Below are positions 33,971-41,687 of a DNA stretch of 64,000 nucleotides, one piece after another. The notes below the pieces were generated by a model. That model saw only the letters and a program-made list of their open reading frames with translations. It did no database searches and was not told the origin of the DNA. The stretch lies in NCBI RefSeq assembly GCF_023953965.1, contig NZ_JAMLIX010000001.1, positions 1,116,001 through 1,180,000 on the forward strand, given 5' to 3'. The position numbers were made by a program, and so were the translations under genes. Origin of the DNA: Bosea sp. (in: a-proteobacteria) (GTDB taxonomy: Bacteria > Pseudomonadota > Alphaproteobacteria > Rhizobiales > Beijerinckiaceae). The stretch's first letter is position 1, and each line of letters begins with the position of its first letter.

Positions 33971-35229
33971 TCCGCCGGCCGGGCCGGCGCCAGCCCCGCG
34001 ACATGGGCGATCAGCCGCGCCGCGACCTCGTCCTTCGGCAGGGTCGGCCAGGTCTCGACGCCTGCGCTCGTCACCAGATGCACGGTGTTGGCGTCGCCGC
34101 CCATCACGCCGGTGCCGCCGACATCGTTGGCGACGATCAGGTCGCAGCCCTTGCGGGCGAGCTTGGCGCGGGCATGGTCGATGACGTCGCGCGTCTCGGC
34201 GGCGAAGCCGACGACGAGCGGCGGGCGTCCGCTCTTCATCCGCGCGACGCTGGCGAGGATGTCGGGGTTCTCGACCAGCGCGAGCGGGGGCAGCGCCTTG
34301 CCGTCCTTCTTCAGCTTGTCGGGCGCGGCGTCCGCCACGCGCCAGTCGGCGACGGCTGCGGCGAAGATCGCGATCTCGGCCGGCAGCGCCCTCTCGACCG
34401 CGGCGAGCATCTCGCGCGCCGATTCGACATGGACCGTCTCGACGCCGGCCGGATCGGGCAGGCCGACCGGCCCGCTGATGAGCGTCACCCGCGCCCCGGC
34501 CGCCGCCGCCGCTGCCGCGATGGCATGGCCCTGCTTGCCGGAGGAGCGGTTGGCGATGTAGCGCACCGGGTCGATCGGCTCATGCGTCGGGCCGGAGGTG
34601 ATCAGCACATGCCGCCCGGCGAGCGCGCCGGTCGCAGGCAGCCTGCCGACGAAGCCGATGGCGCGCTGGGCGGCCGGCGCCTCGCCGGCGAGCGCGAGCT
34701 CGATCGCGGCCAGGATCTCGGGCGGCTCGGCCATGCGGCCGGGCCCGCTCTCGCCGCGCTCGGCCATGGCGCCGGTATTGGGACCGACGACGAGGATGCC
34801 GTCCTTTTCGAGCTGCGCCATGTTGCGCCGCGTCGCCGGATGCTGCCACATGCGCGGATTCATCGCCGGCGCGATCAGCACGCGCTTGTCGGTGGCGAGA
34901 AGCGCGGTCGAGGCGAGGTCGTCGGCCAAGCCGTTCGCCATCTTGGCGATCAGGTCGGCGGTGGCGGGCGCGACCACGATCAGGTCGGTCGAGCGCGAGA
35001 GCTGGATATGGCCGATATCGGCCTCGTCGGTCAGCGAGAACAGATCGCCGAAGCAGCGTTCGCCGGCGAGCGACGAGACCGAGAGCGGGGTGACGAACTC
35101 AGCGCCCGCCCTGGTCAGGATGCAGCGCGCGGCGATGCCGCGATCCTTCAGCCGGCGGATCAGCTCGAGCACCTTGTAGGCGGCGATGCCGCCGCCGATG
35201 ATCAGCAGGACGGAGCGGGAAGCGGACAA
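33967..35229 (-). CDS. coaBC: Bifunctional phosphopantothenoylcysteine decarboxylase/synthetase CoaBC
   Basis: The 420-residue fusion makes 4'-phosphopantetheine from 4'-phosphopantothenate and cysteine. The flavin-dependent CoaC half (1 to about 190) has His74 in D-I-G-H-I-Q-L-S and the P-A-M-N-P-R-M-W motif with Asn124. The CoaB half has I-T-S-G-P-T-x-E-P-I-D-P-V-R and N-R-S-S-G-K-Q-G. The loop that carries Cys158 in E. coli reads A-E-R-G-E before S-G-P-G-R-M, with no Cys. The start is TTG at 35229, well supported by GAGGAG five bases upstream. Confidence 0.93.
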   Translation of the reverse strand: MSASRSVLLIIGGGIAAYKVLELIRRLKDRGIAARCILTRAGAEFVTPLSVSSLAGERCFGDLFSLTDEADIGHIQLSRSTDLIVVAPATADLIAKMANGLADDLASTALLATDKRVLIAPAMNPRMWQHPATRRNMAQLEKDGILVVGPNTGAMAERGESGPGRMAEPPEILAAIELALAGEAPAAQRAIGFVGRLPATGALAGRHVLITSGPTHEPIDPVRYIANRSSGKQGHAIAAAAAAAGARVTLISGPVGLPDPAGVETVHVESAREMLAAVERALPAEIAIFAAAVADWRVADAAPDKLKKDGKALPPLALVENPDILASVARMKSGRPPLVVGFAAETRDVIDHARAKLARKGCDLIVANDVGGTGVMGGDANTVHLVTSAGVETWPTLPKDEVAARLIAHVAGLAPARPAD

Positions 35230-35270
35230 GGCGGCTCCTCGTGCGGTAGCGGACGTCGAACGGTCCTAAA

Positions 35271-35309
35271 GCATCGGGCGGGAAAGGGGAATCCACTTTT
35301 CGCGCCCGG
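35271..35309. repeat. Small palindrome upstream of coaBC
   Basis: CGGGCG (35275-35280) pairs with CGCCCG near 35304-35309, with further partial pairing of GAAA and TTTTC around GGGAATCCAC. The form is like the small AGAGCAT-class palindromes elsewhere. It lies in the 228-bp divergent gap between coaBC and the UPF0104 gene. Confidence 0.4.
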
Positions 35310-35457
35310 CAGGGCCCGAGACCCCGGCTCGCGTCATGGGGCTCATTCACTGCCGCGGCTTGTGCATTGCCGCCGAGGCGCTATCTGTCGGGCGGATAAG
35401 ACCTCGCCTGCCACCGCGCCGCCGCGACCCACGCGCGGCGCGCAACCCCGAGAGCGC

Positions 35458-36432
35458 ATGTCGTTCGGCCCGCACGAGCCAGGAATGCCCCTGCGCAGAC
35501 GCAGCCGCTGGTGGTGGCTCGGCCCGCTGGCGAGCACCGCCATCTTCGGCACCTCGCTCGTCGTGCTCTGGCACATCGTCAGCGGGATGGAGCCGGGCCA
35601 GCTCGCCGGCGCCTTCGCCAATGCGAGCCTGCGCCAGCTCGGGCTCGCCGCGGCCTTCACCGGGCTGAGCTATCTGCTGCTCACCGGCTACGACGCGCTG
35701 GCGCTGCGCCGGCTCGGCCTGTCGATCCCCTACCGCACCACGGCGCTCGCCTCCTTCACCAGCTATTCGGTCTCGTTCACGCTCGGCTTCCCGATCGTGA
35801 CCGCCGGCACGGTGCGCTACTGGATCTATTCGCCGAAGGGGGTGCGGGCCTCCGAGGTCGCCAGCCTCACCGTGATTGCGGGCCTCACCTTCTGGCTCGG
35901 GCTCGGCGTGATCCTCTGCGCCAGCCTGATCTACGCCGCCGACGCCGTCGCGATGCTGGCGCGGACCTCGCCCCTCGTCGTCCAGGTCGCGGGCGGCCTC
36001 GTGGGCCTCGGCATCCTCGGCTATCTCGTCTGGATCGGCACGGACGAGCGGACGCTCAGGGTGCGCGGCTGGAACCTGCGCCTGCCGGGGCTTGCCACCA
36101 CGCTCGGCCAGATGACGCTCGGCGCCTGCGAGGTCTGCGCGGCGGCCGCCGTGCTCTTCGTGCTTCTGCCCGGCGGCTACGGCCTCGAATATCCGACCTT
36201 CCTCGCCGCCTATATCTTCGCCTGCCTGATCGGCATCGCGAGCCACGCGCCCGGAGGGCTCGGCGTCTTCGAGGCGACGATGCTGGTCGCGCTCAACCGC
36301 TTTCCCTACGAGCAGGTGCTCGGCGCCCTGCTGATTTTCCGGGTGGTCTACTACATCCTGCCCTTCATCCTGGCGCTCGTCCTCCTGGCGCTGAACGAGA
36401 TGATCCGCCGCATCCGCCACCGCGAGCCGTAG
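35458..36432 (+). CDS. UPF0104 / lysylphosphatidylglycerol synthase-type transmembrane protein
   Basis: A 324-residue protein with about eight membrane helices. S-Y-x-x-L-T-G-Y-D-A-L-A-L-R-R-L-G, G-x-x-T-A-G-T-V-R-Y-W-I-Y and S-H-A-P-G-G-L-G-V-F-E are conserved in the flippase part of MprF and in stand-alone UPF0104 proteins. The soluble synthase part of MprF is absent. A lipid-flipping or membrane-related role is likely but not proven. The start is the ATG at 35458. Confidence 0.83.
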   Translation: MSFGPHEPGMPLRRRSRWWWLGPLASTAIFGTSLVVLWHIVSGMEPGQLAGAFANASLRQLGLAAAFTGLSYLLLTGYDALALRRLGLSIPYRTTALASFTSYSVSFTLGFPIVTAGTVRYWIYSPKGVRASEVASLTVIAGLTFWLGLGVILCASLIYAADAVAMLARTSPLVVQVAGGLVGLGILGYLVWIGTDERTLRVRGWNLRLPGLATTLGQMTLGACEVCAAAAVLFVLLPGGYGLEYPTFLAAYIFACLIGIASHAPGGLGVFEATMLVALNRFPYEQVLGALLIFRVVYYILPFILALVLLALNEMIRRIRHREP

Positions 36433-36438
36433 ACCCGT

Positions 36439-37167
36439 CTATTTCAGGGCGACGATGATCAGCAGGAAGGCGAGCATCACCAGAAGCAGCCGGAAGCTGC
36501 CATTGATCCCGCGCAGCTCGTCGGCACCGCTTTCCGGCCAGTCCTCCTCGGCGACAGGCGCGCTCTCCGATGCGGGGGCGGGAGCGGGCGCCGCCCCGGC
36601 GGCCGGCGGCGGGGGCTGCCATGCGATCGTCTCGATGAAGCCGCGGGCGGGCAGGACGGTGCTGCCGTCGGCGTCGAGGCCCAGATACCAGTCGAGCGGC
36701 TCGCCCTCCCGGCGCCCGCGATCCTCGGCGCGGATCCACAGGCTCGTCGTGGCGGTCAGCGAAAGCTCCCGCGCCAGGCCCGACAGCAGATCGGCTGCCA
36801 GCACCTCGAAGACCGCCGGCGGCAGGAAGGCTTCGGCGAAGGGCTGTTCCGCATCGCCCTCGCCGCGATAGCCGAGCATCAGCAGCAGGCGCGGCGGCCC
36901 CTCCGCCGGCGCCAGGGGGCGCAGCGTCAGGCCGATCCGGCCCGCCTCGCCCGCGATCCCGGCCCGGCGCAGGGCGCCGTCCGTCACGGTCGCCTCGGCC
37001 AGGACGCGGCGGGCGTCCTCGAGCCTGCCGTCGCGGCTCTCGAAGCCGCCGACGAAGCGCAAGCCCGCGGCCGACAGCCCGAAGCGCCGGGTCGCATCCT
37101 GCACGTAACGGGTCGACATCCCCTCGTCGCCGGCGGACCGGCTGCGCGCCACGTCTGATTCGTCCAT
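36439..37167 (-). CDS. Hypothetical protein with a C-terminal membrane anchor
   Basis: From the ATG at 37167 there are 242 residues. The body is acidic and soluble (E-D-A-R-R-V-L-A-E-A, D-R-G-R-R-E-G-E-P-L-D-W-Y-L-G-L), followed by a Pro/Ala linker (about 183-205) and a single C-terminal helix L-L-L-V-M-L-A-F-L-L-I-I-V-A-L-K. There is no signal peptide, so it should be tail-anchored with its body in the cytoplasm. I do not recognise a family. AGGAACGGGAC precedes the start. It is convergent with the UPF0104 gene (6-bp gap) and divergent from the MFS gene. Confidence 0.65.
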   Translation of the reverse strand: MDESDVARSRSAGDEGMSTRYVQDATRRFGLSAAGLRFVGGFESRDGRLEDARRVLAEATVTDGALRRAGIAGEAGRIGLTLRPLAPAEGPPRLLLMLGYRGEGDAEQPFAEAFLPPAVFEVLAADLLSGLARELSLTATTSLWIRAEDRGRREGEPLDWYLGLDADGSTVLPARGFIETIAWQPPPPAAGAAPAPAPASESAPVAEEDWPESGADELRGINGSFRLLLVMLAFLLIIVALK

Positions 37168-37348
37168 GTCCCGTTCCTGTTCGCGGCGACGATAACAGCC
37201 TCGGTGGCGCCCGCCACCCGCAAACGCGCCCGACGCATGGCACATGGCCGGCCAGGCCGGTTGCCGCTGGCGACGGGGGCGTCTAATGCTGCGGCCCGAA
37301 TTCCGCCCGCGGCAGCCGCCGGGCTTGGCCGCAACCACCACGATCACC

Positions 37349-38587
37349 ATGAACGACATGACCGCCACCGCCCGGCCGCGCCACGGCATGGGCTTCTATC
37401 CCTTCGTCACCCTGGCCGCCGCCCTGATGGGGACGAATGCGCTGGCGATCGATTCGATGCTGCCGGCCCTGCCCCAGATGGGCGAGGCGCTCGGCATCGC
37501 CGAGGCCAACCAGCGGCAATGGATCATCACCGCCTATCTGCTCGGCTTCGGCGTCGCGCAGATCGTCTACGGCACGCTCTCGGACCGCTACGGCCGGCGC
37601 CCGGTCCTGCTGGCGGGCCTTGCGATCTACGTCGTCGCCAGCATCGCCGCGGCCTTCGCCGGCTCCTTCGAGGCGATGATGGCGGCGCGCGTGCTGCAGG
37701 GCATCGGCGCGGCCGCGACCCGCGTGCTCGTCGTCTCGATCGTGCGCGACTGCTATGCCGGGCGCGAGATGGCGCGGGTGATGTCGCTGGCGATGATCGT
37801 CTTCCTGGCCGTGCCGATCCTGGCGCCCTCGATCGGGCAGGCGATCCTGTGGGTCGCGCCCTGGCGCTGGATCTTCGGCCTGCTCACCGTCTTCGGCGCC
37901 TTCCTGATGGTATGGGTCTTCATCAGGCTGCCGGAGACCCAGCACCCGCAGGACCGCAAGCCGATCGATCCGGCGAGCGTGCTCGGCGCCTTCCGCACGG
38001 CGCTGACCAGCCGCATCGGCGTCGGCTACATGCTGGCGATGGCCTTCATGCTCGGCGGGCTGTTCGGCTTCATCAACTCGGCGCAGCAGGTCTTCGTCGA
38101 CGTCTTCCATACGCCGGAGCTGTTCACCACCATCTTCGCGCTGATCGCGCTGTTCATGGTGGCGGCCTCGCTGCTGAACTCGCGCATCGTCGGCCGGCTC
38201 GGCATGCGCCGGGTCTCGCACGGCGCGCTGATCGGCTATATCGGGTTCACCAGCGTTCATGCGCTCGTGGCGCTCACCGGCCACGAGACGCTGTGGATCT
38301 TCGCGATCCTGCAAGGCGCGGCGATGTTCTGCTTCGGGCTGATCGGCCCGAATTTCGGCGCGATGGCGATGGAACCGCTCGGCCATGTCGCCGGCACGGC
38401 CTCCTCCGTGCAGGGCTTCGTCACCACCGTCGTCGGCGCGCTGCTCGGCTTCTTCATCGGCCAGCATTTCGACGGGAGCGTCGTGCCGCTGACGATGGGT
38501 TTCGCGCTCTGCGGCATCGCGGCCCTCGCCACCGTGCTCATCGTGGAGAGAGGCCGGCTGTTCCATCCGGCGCCGGGCCGGGGCTGA
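37349..38587 (+). CDS. MFS drug-resistance transporter, Bcr/CflA type
   Basis: A 412-residue 12-helix MFS protein. Loop 2-3 motif A reads G-T-L-S-D-R-Y-G-R-R-P-V, and helix 1 has the A-I-D-S-M-L-P-A-L-P sequence of Bcr/CflA exporters. It probably exports small drugs or metabolites using the proton gradient. The M-N-D-M-T start at 37349 is preferred; an in-frame ATG at 37358 is also possible and earlier in-frame starts give an implausible Arg-rich leader. Confidence 0.86.
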   Translation: MNDMTATARPRHGMGFYPFVTLAAALMGTNALAIDSMLPALPQMGEALGIAEANQRQWIITAYLLGFGVAQIVYGTLSDRYGRRPVLLAGLAIYVVASIAAAFAGSFEAMMAARVLQGIGAAATRVLVVSIVRDCYAGREMARVMSLAMIVFLAVPILAPSIGQAILWVAPWRWIFGLLTVFGAFLMVWVFIRLPETQHPQDRKPIDPASVLGAFRTALTSRIGVGYMLAMAFMLGGLFGFINSAQQVFVDVFHTPELFTTIFALIALFMVAASLLNSRIVGRLGMRRVSHGALIGYIGFTSVHALVALTGHETLWIFAILQGAAMFCFGLIGPNFGAMAMEPLGHVAGTASSVQGFVTTVVGALLGFFIGQHFDGSVVPLTMGFALCGIAALATVLIVERGRLFHPAPGRG

Positions 38588-38609
38588 GGAGGGCGCTCGC
38601 CCGCCCTCC
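38588..38609. terminator. Hairpin between convergent MFS gene and cspA
   Basis: GGAGGGCG (38588-38595) and CGCCCTCC (38602-38609) form a perfect 8-bp stem with a 6-nt loop right after the MFS stop. There is no T-run, but the position between convergent genes suggests a terminator. Confidence 0.5.
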
Positions 38610-38626
38610 CGCAAGCGCGACGGCGC

Positions 38627-38836
38627 TCAACTCGTCTGCAGGTTCACCGCCGAGTTCTTGCCGGTCTTGCGGTCCGGCTCGAGATCGTAGCTGATCTTCT
38701 GGCCCTCGTTCAGGCTGCGCAAACCGGCGCGCGTCACCGCGCTGATATGGACGAAGACGTCATTGCCGCCGCCATCCGGGGTGATGAAGCCATAGCCCTT
38801 GGTCTCGTTGAACCACTTCACGGTTCCCGTACTCAC
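38627..38836 (-). CDS. Cold-shock protein, CspA family
   Basis: A 69-residue OB-fold protein with RNP1 K-G-Y-G-F-I and RNP2 V-F-V-H-I-S. It binds single-stranded RNA/DNA as an RNA chaperone. The start is GTG at 38836, with AAGGAAC before it. The sequence G-T-V-K-W-F-N is standard for the family, and the long leader upstream is usual for these genes. Confidence 0.95.
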   Translation of the reverse strand: MSTGTVKWFNETKGYGFITPDGGGNDVFVHISAVTRAGLRSLNEGQKISYDLEPDRKTGKNSAVNLQTS

Positions 38837-39008
38837 ATGCCGTTCCTTCTCTGGCTCGCCGGTTATGTCCGGCCCGGCACTGTAGGGAGCAAAGCGCCCT
38901 GCTTGCAACGACGCGCCGCACAACCTTTGCCGCGCCTGCGAAATAAAGCGCGCGATGCCTGCCGCTGAGCCCTGCCGGCGACACGATCCGCTTGCGGTTC
39001 GCCCGCCA

Positions 39009-39041
39009 CTCGCTCATGAACGGGGCGAGCCCATGAGCGAG
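39009..39041 (+). promoter_or_regulatory. Hairpin that includes the ribosome-binding site of the FAH-family gene
   Basis: CTCGCTCATG (39009-39018) and CATGAGCGAG (39032-39041) are perfect 10-bp inverted repeats with a 13-nt loop. The right arm ends within GAGGA (39039-39043), the likely Shine-Dalgarno sequence of the gene starting at 39053, so the folded leader would partly mask it. Confidence 0.5.
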
Positions 39042-39052
39042 GAATGAGCAGG

Positions 39053-39739
39053 ATGAGTAATTTCGTGATCGAAGCGCCGGCCGTGACGGCCGTTCCGGTC
39101 GCAGGCGGCGGCTCCTTCCCGGTCAGGCGCGTCTTCTGCGTCGGGCGCAACTATGCCGAGCACGCCCGCGAGATGGGCCATGATCCCGACCGCGAGGAGC
39201 CGTTCTTCTTCACCAAGCCGGCCGATGCGCTGGTGATCAACGGCGCCGACATGCCCTATCCGGCGAAGACCCGGGACCTCCATCACGAGATGGAGCTCGT
39301 CGTCGCGATCGGCACCGGCGGCCGGGACATCCCCGAAGCGCAGGCGCTCGCCCATGTCTACGGCTATGCCGCCGGGCTCGACATGACACGGCGCGACCTG
39401 CAGGCCGCGGCCAAGAAGGCCGGGCGGCCCTGGGACATGGCCAAGGGCTTCGACCTCTCCGGGCCGATCGGCGAGATCGTGCCGGCTAGCCGGGCCGGCC
39501 ATCCCGCCGCCGGCAAGATCGAGCTTTCCGTCAACGGCGCGGTGCGCCAGAGCTCCGACCTTTCCAGGCAGATCTGGAACGTCGCCGAGACGATCGCCTA
39601 TCTCTCCGGCCTCGTCGCGCTGAAGCCGGGCGACCTGATCTTCACCGGCACGCCCGAAGGCGTCGGCGCCGTGAACAAGGGCGACGTGCTGGAGGGCGCG
39701 ATCGCCGGCGTCGGCAGCGTGCGTACCCGCATCGCCTGA
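39053..39739 (+). CDS. Fumarylacetoacetate hydrolase family protein
   Basis: A 228-residue FAH-fold enzyme. Residues C-V-G-R-N-Y-A-E-H, the metal ligands in H-H-E-M-E-L-V-V (two Glu) and A-G-L-D-M-T-R-R-D (Asp), and I-F-T-G-T-P-E-G-V-G are in place. Relatives act as fumarylpyruvate hydrolase, oxaloacetate decarboxylase or 2-keto-pentonate-type hydrolases; the substrate cannot be chosen. GAGGA nine bases upstream favours the ATG at 39053 over the ATG at 39044. Confidence 0.88.
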   Translation: MSNFVIEAPAVTAVPVAGGGSFPVRRVFCVGRNYAEHAREMGHDPDREEPFFFTKPADALVINGADMPYPAKTRDLHHEMELVVAIGTGGRDIPEAQALAHVYGYAAGLDMTRRDLQAAAKKAGRPWDMAKGFDLSGPIGEIVPASRAGHPAAGKIELSVNGAVRQSSDLSRQIWNVAETIAYLSGLVALKPGDLIFTGTPEGVGAVNKGDVLEGAIAGVGSVRTRIA

Positions 39740-39744
39740 TGGGT

Positions 39745-39763
39745 GCGGGGCTCAATGCCCCGC
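39745..39763. terminator. Possible hairpin terminator between FAH-family gene and PCu(A)C gene
   Basis: GCGGGGC (39745-39751) and GCCCCGC (39757-39763) form a perfect stem with loop TCAAT, overlapping the stop codon of the minus-strand gene. No T-run follows. Confidence 0.35.
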
Positions 39764-40231
39764 GTGCTCGCCGCCGTCCTTGGCCCCGATCGCGCCGACC
39801 TTGAACTCGACCTCGACGCTGCCGGCCTTCTCGAAGGTCAGCGTGCCCTTCACCATCTCGCCCTGCTTCAGCGGCTCCCTCAGCTCCATGAACATGATGT
39901 GGTAGCCGCCGGGCTTGAACACGACCTTGGCGCCCGCCGGCAGCGCGACGCCCTGCTCCAGCGGCCGCATCGTCATGATGCCGTCCTTCACCGCCATCTC
40001 GTGGATCTCGGTACGGGCGGCGAAGGGCGCCGAGACCGAGACGAGCCGGTCGTCCGCAGTTCCGGTGTTCTCGATCACGAGATAGCCGCCACCGACCTTG
40101 GCGCCGGCAGGCGTGGCGCGCGCCCAGGGATGGACGATCGTGAGCGCGCCGAGCTTGGAGCCGTGGGCGCAGGCGAGGGTGGCCGACAGCGCCAGCGCCA
40201 CGGCGGCGGCGAGCGAATGGGAAAGCTTCAT
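39752..40231 (-). CDS. Periplasmic copper chaperone PCu(A)C
   Basis: A 159-residue protein with a signal peptide (cleavage after A-C-A-H region) and the PCu(A)C copper site H77...M88...H111-x-M113 (in E-I-H-E-M, M-T-M-R-P and G-Y-H-I-M-F-M). It delivers Cu(I) to the CuA or CuB centre of cytochrome oxidase. The C-terminal H-A-G-H may be an additional metal tail. It is 80 bp downstream of a Cys-containing DUF2946-like gene on the same strand. Confidence 0.92.
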   Translation of the reverse strand: MKLSHSLAAAVALALSATLACAHGSKLGALTIVHPWARATPAGAKVGGGYLVIENTGTADDRLVSVSAPFAARTEIHEMAVKDGIMTMRPLEQGVALPAGAKVVFKPGGYHIMFMELREPLKQGEMVKGTLTFEKAGSVEVEFKVGAIGAKDGGEHAGH

Positions 40232-40311
40232 GGCAGACTCGTGAGAAAGGGCCCTCGCCCCATGGCGGAGCGGACAGGCCGGATGACGATGCGGATGGAC
40301 GGGCGAAAGCT

Positions 40312-40689
40312 TCAGCCCGCCGGCGGCGCGCGCGATTGCGCAAGCCCGGTCGCGAAACGATGCGGCAGCCCCGCGGCCGGCGGCCGGCTCGAGGGCAGGT
40401 ATACGGCAAGCCGCGCCGGTTCGGGCGTTGCCTCGGCCGGCGGGCCGGCGAGGACGGGGTTGAGCGGGCAGCCCTTGCAGTGGAGGACGTCGCCTGCGGG
40501 CGCCGGCGGGTCCTCGCCCGGGACCGGCGCACCCGAGCAGAGCACCGCGCCGTCATGGCCGCCGAGCGTCGCCAGGGCCGGAGCCGGCGCGAGCGCGAGC
40601 GTCAGGACGCCTAGCGCATAGAGCGTCGCCGCCCAGGCCCCGAGCCCGGAGCGGCGAAGACGATCGAGAAGGGTGGCGGGAGCCGGCAT
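40312..40689 (-). CDS. DUF2946-like small protein upstream of the copper chaperone gene
   Basis: A 125-residue protein from the ATG at 40689. One hydrophobic N-terminal segment (about 15-40) is followed by C51 and a D-V-L-H-C-K-G-C-P-L motif (H70, C71, C74) and a Pro-rich tail. The H-C-x-x-C arrangement after a leader helix recalls DUF2946 proteins, some of which act as copper-responsive upstream genes (CruR of Bordetella). Family assignment is moderate; the copper link comes from the adjacent PCu(A)C gene. Confidence 0.6.
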   Translation of the reverse strand: MPAPATLLDRLRRSGLGAWAATLYALGVLTLALAPAPALATLGGHDGAVLCSGAPVPGEDPPAPAGDVLHCKGCPLNPVLAGPPAEATPEPARLAVYLPSSRPPAAGLPHRFATGLAQSRAPPAG

Positions 40690-40814
40690 GGTCGCAGATG
40701 GCGCCGCTTTCGCCGCTTCGTCAAGCCACCCCTCGCCGCGGCTTTGCCGCGGCGCAAAGAACAGCCGGAGGCGATTTCGCTCCATCCTGTCGTTTCTTTA
40801 AAAGAACAGTTTGG

Positions 40815-40843
40815 TTGACAGAAAGGACGATCCCCCTCAGATT
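40815..40843 (+). promoter_or_regulatory. Candidate promoter upstream of the 21-codon ORF
   Basis: A perfect -35 TTGACA (40815-40820) is followed after 17 bp by CAGATT (40838-40843), a weak -10. Transcription would start near 40850, producing a leader of about 110 nt before the mini-ORF. A 6-bp palindrome TTCTTT-A-AAAGAA lies just upstream. Confidence 0.45.
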
Positions 40844-40922
40844 GGCTTTCGTTCCCGGAACGCTCGGGGAGCCGCGGAGATTTGAGCGAGCAGCTTGCGC
40901 CGCGTCATCAAACGCTAAAGCG

Positions 40923-40939
40923 CCACGACTAGGTCGTGG
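40923..40939 (+). promoter_or_regulatory. Leader hairpin before the 21-codon ORF
   Basis: CCACGAC (40923-40929) and GTCGTGG (40933-40939) are a perfect stem with a 3-nt loop TAG, ending 10 nt before the GAGGAG of the mini-ORF. It may be a regulatory structure or part of a terminator for opposite transcription. Confidence 0.45.
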
Positions 40940-40961
40940 GCTCCGGATCGAGGAGACCGCT

Positions 40962-41027
40962 ATGACCGTTCCGCATTCCCGCCGAAGCCGAACCCGCTTC
41001 CGCACCCTCTGCCGTTGTCGACGCTGA
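40962..41027 (+). CDS. Arg-rich 21-residue peptide ORF
   Basis: ATG at 40962 to TGA at 41025 encodes 21 residues beginning M-T-V-P-H-S-R-R-S-R and ending with C-R-C-R-R; eight or more are Arg and two are Cys. GAGGAG (40950-40955) lies six bases before the ATG, an ideal ribosome-binding site. With the promoter and hairpin upstream and another small gene 69 bp downstream, it has the form of a leader peptide or a genuine small basic protein. Function unknown. Confidence 0.5.
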   Translation: MTVPHSRRSRTRFRTLCRCRR

Positions 41028-41096
41028 GTTGGGCCGCAAGGCCGTTTCCATCCAACCGTTTCGACGAACGCCGCCCGGGCGGCGAAAGGCAGAACC

Positions 41097-41345
41097 ATGT
41101 CTGAGCTTCATTCCGTTTCCGGCCGGGCCCGCCCGGCGCAGCAAGCCTATGTCATCGAGCTCGGCGAGGCCCAGATCGGGCTGGTGAACCGGCGCGCCGA
41201 CGAGCGCGACTTCACCTTCGTCTCCGCCTGCGCCGCCTTTCGCTCCCTGGACGGGCGGCGTTTCGCCACGCCCATCGCCGCGGAAGCCGCCGCGCGCCGG
41301 CTCGCCGGCCGGCCCCGGCGCCGCTCCGCGCGGCTGGATTCGTGA
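41097..41345 (+). CDS. Small hypothetical protein
   Basis: An 82-residue protein with a central S-A-C-A-A-F-R-S-L-D-G-R segment and a basic tail (G-R-P-R-R-R-S-A-R-L-D-S). No signal peptide or membrane helix. AAAGG about eight bases before the ATG supports translation. It lies between the Arg-rich mini-ORF and csbD, all on the plus strand, and may share their transcript. I do not recognise a family. Confidence 0.55.
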   Translation: MSELHSVSGRARPAQQAYVIELGEAQIGLVNRRADERDFTFVSACAAFRSLDGRRFATPIAAEAAARRLAGRPRRRSARLDS

Positions 41346-41435
41346 GGCGGGCCTCGCGGGCGGAACCTTTCCGCACCGCGCCGGTTTTCCGTCCGGCGAA
41401 CGGCTGGGGGGCCGAACCTTCAGGAGCCGAAGACG

Positions 41436-41627
41436 ATGGGCAGCACCACCGACAAGATCAAGGGCATGGCCAACGAGGCCGCCGGCAACGTCAAACAGGC
41501 CGCCGGCAAGGCGCTCGGCAAGCCGGGGCTCGAAGCCGAGGGCAAGGCCCAGGAGCTGAAGGGCGAAGCCCAGCAGGCGCTGGGCAAGGGCAAGGACGCG
41601 GTCAAGAAGGCCGTCGACAAGGTCTGA
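41436..41627 (+). CDS. CsbD family stress-response protein
   Basis: A 63-residue hydrophilic helical protein with the CsbD start (D-K-I-K-G-M-A-N-E-A-A-G) and repeated K-G/Q-A-x-G-K-A. CsbD proteins are abundant, poorly understood general stress proteins. AGGAG with good spacing precedes the ATG. It is convergent with dnaJ across a bidirectional terminator. Confidence 0.92.
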   Translation: MGSTTDKIKGMANEAAGNVKQAAGKALGKPGLEAEGKAQELKGEAQQALGKGKDAVKKAVDKV

Positions 41628-41651
41628 CACCGGCCAAGCAGCCAAGACGGG

Positions 41652-41675
41652 AAAGGACCGCGCAGGCGGCCCTTT
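41652..41675. terminator. Bidirectional intrinsic terminator between csbD and dnaJ
   Basis: AAAGGACCGC (41652-41661) and GCGGCCCTTT (41666-41675) pair at 9 of 10 positions with loop GCAG. An A-run on the left and TTTT on the right suit rho-independent termination in both directions for the convergent csbD and dnaJ transcripts. Confidence 0.75.
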
Positions 41676-41687
41676 TCCAGGCGAGGC

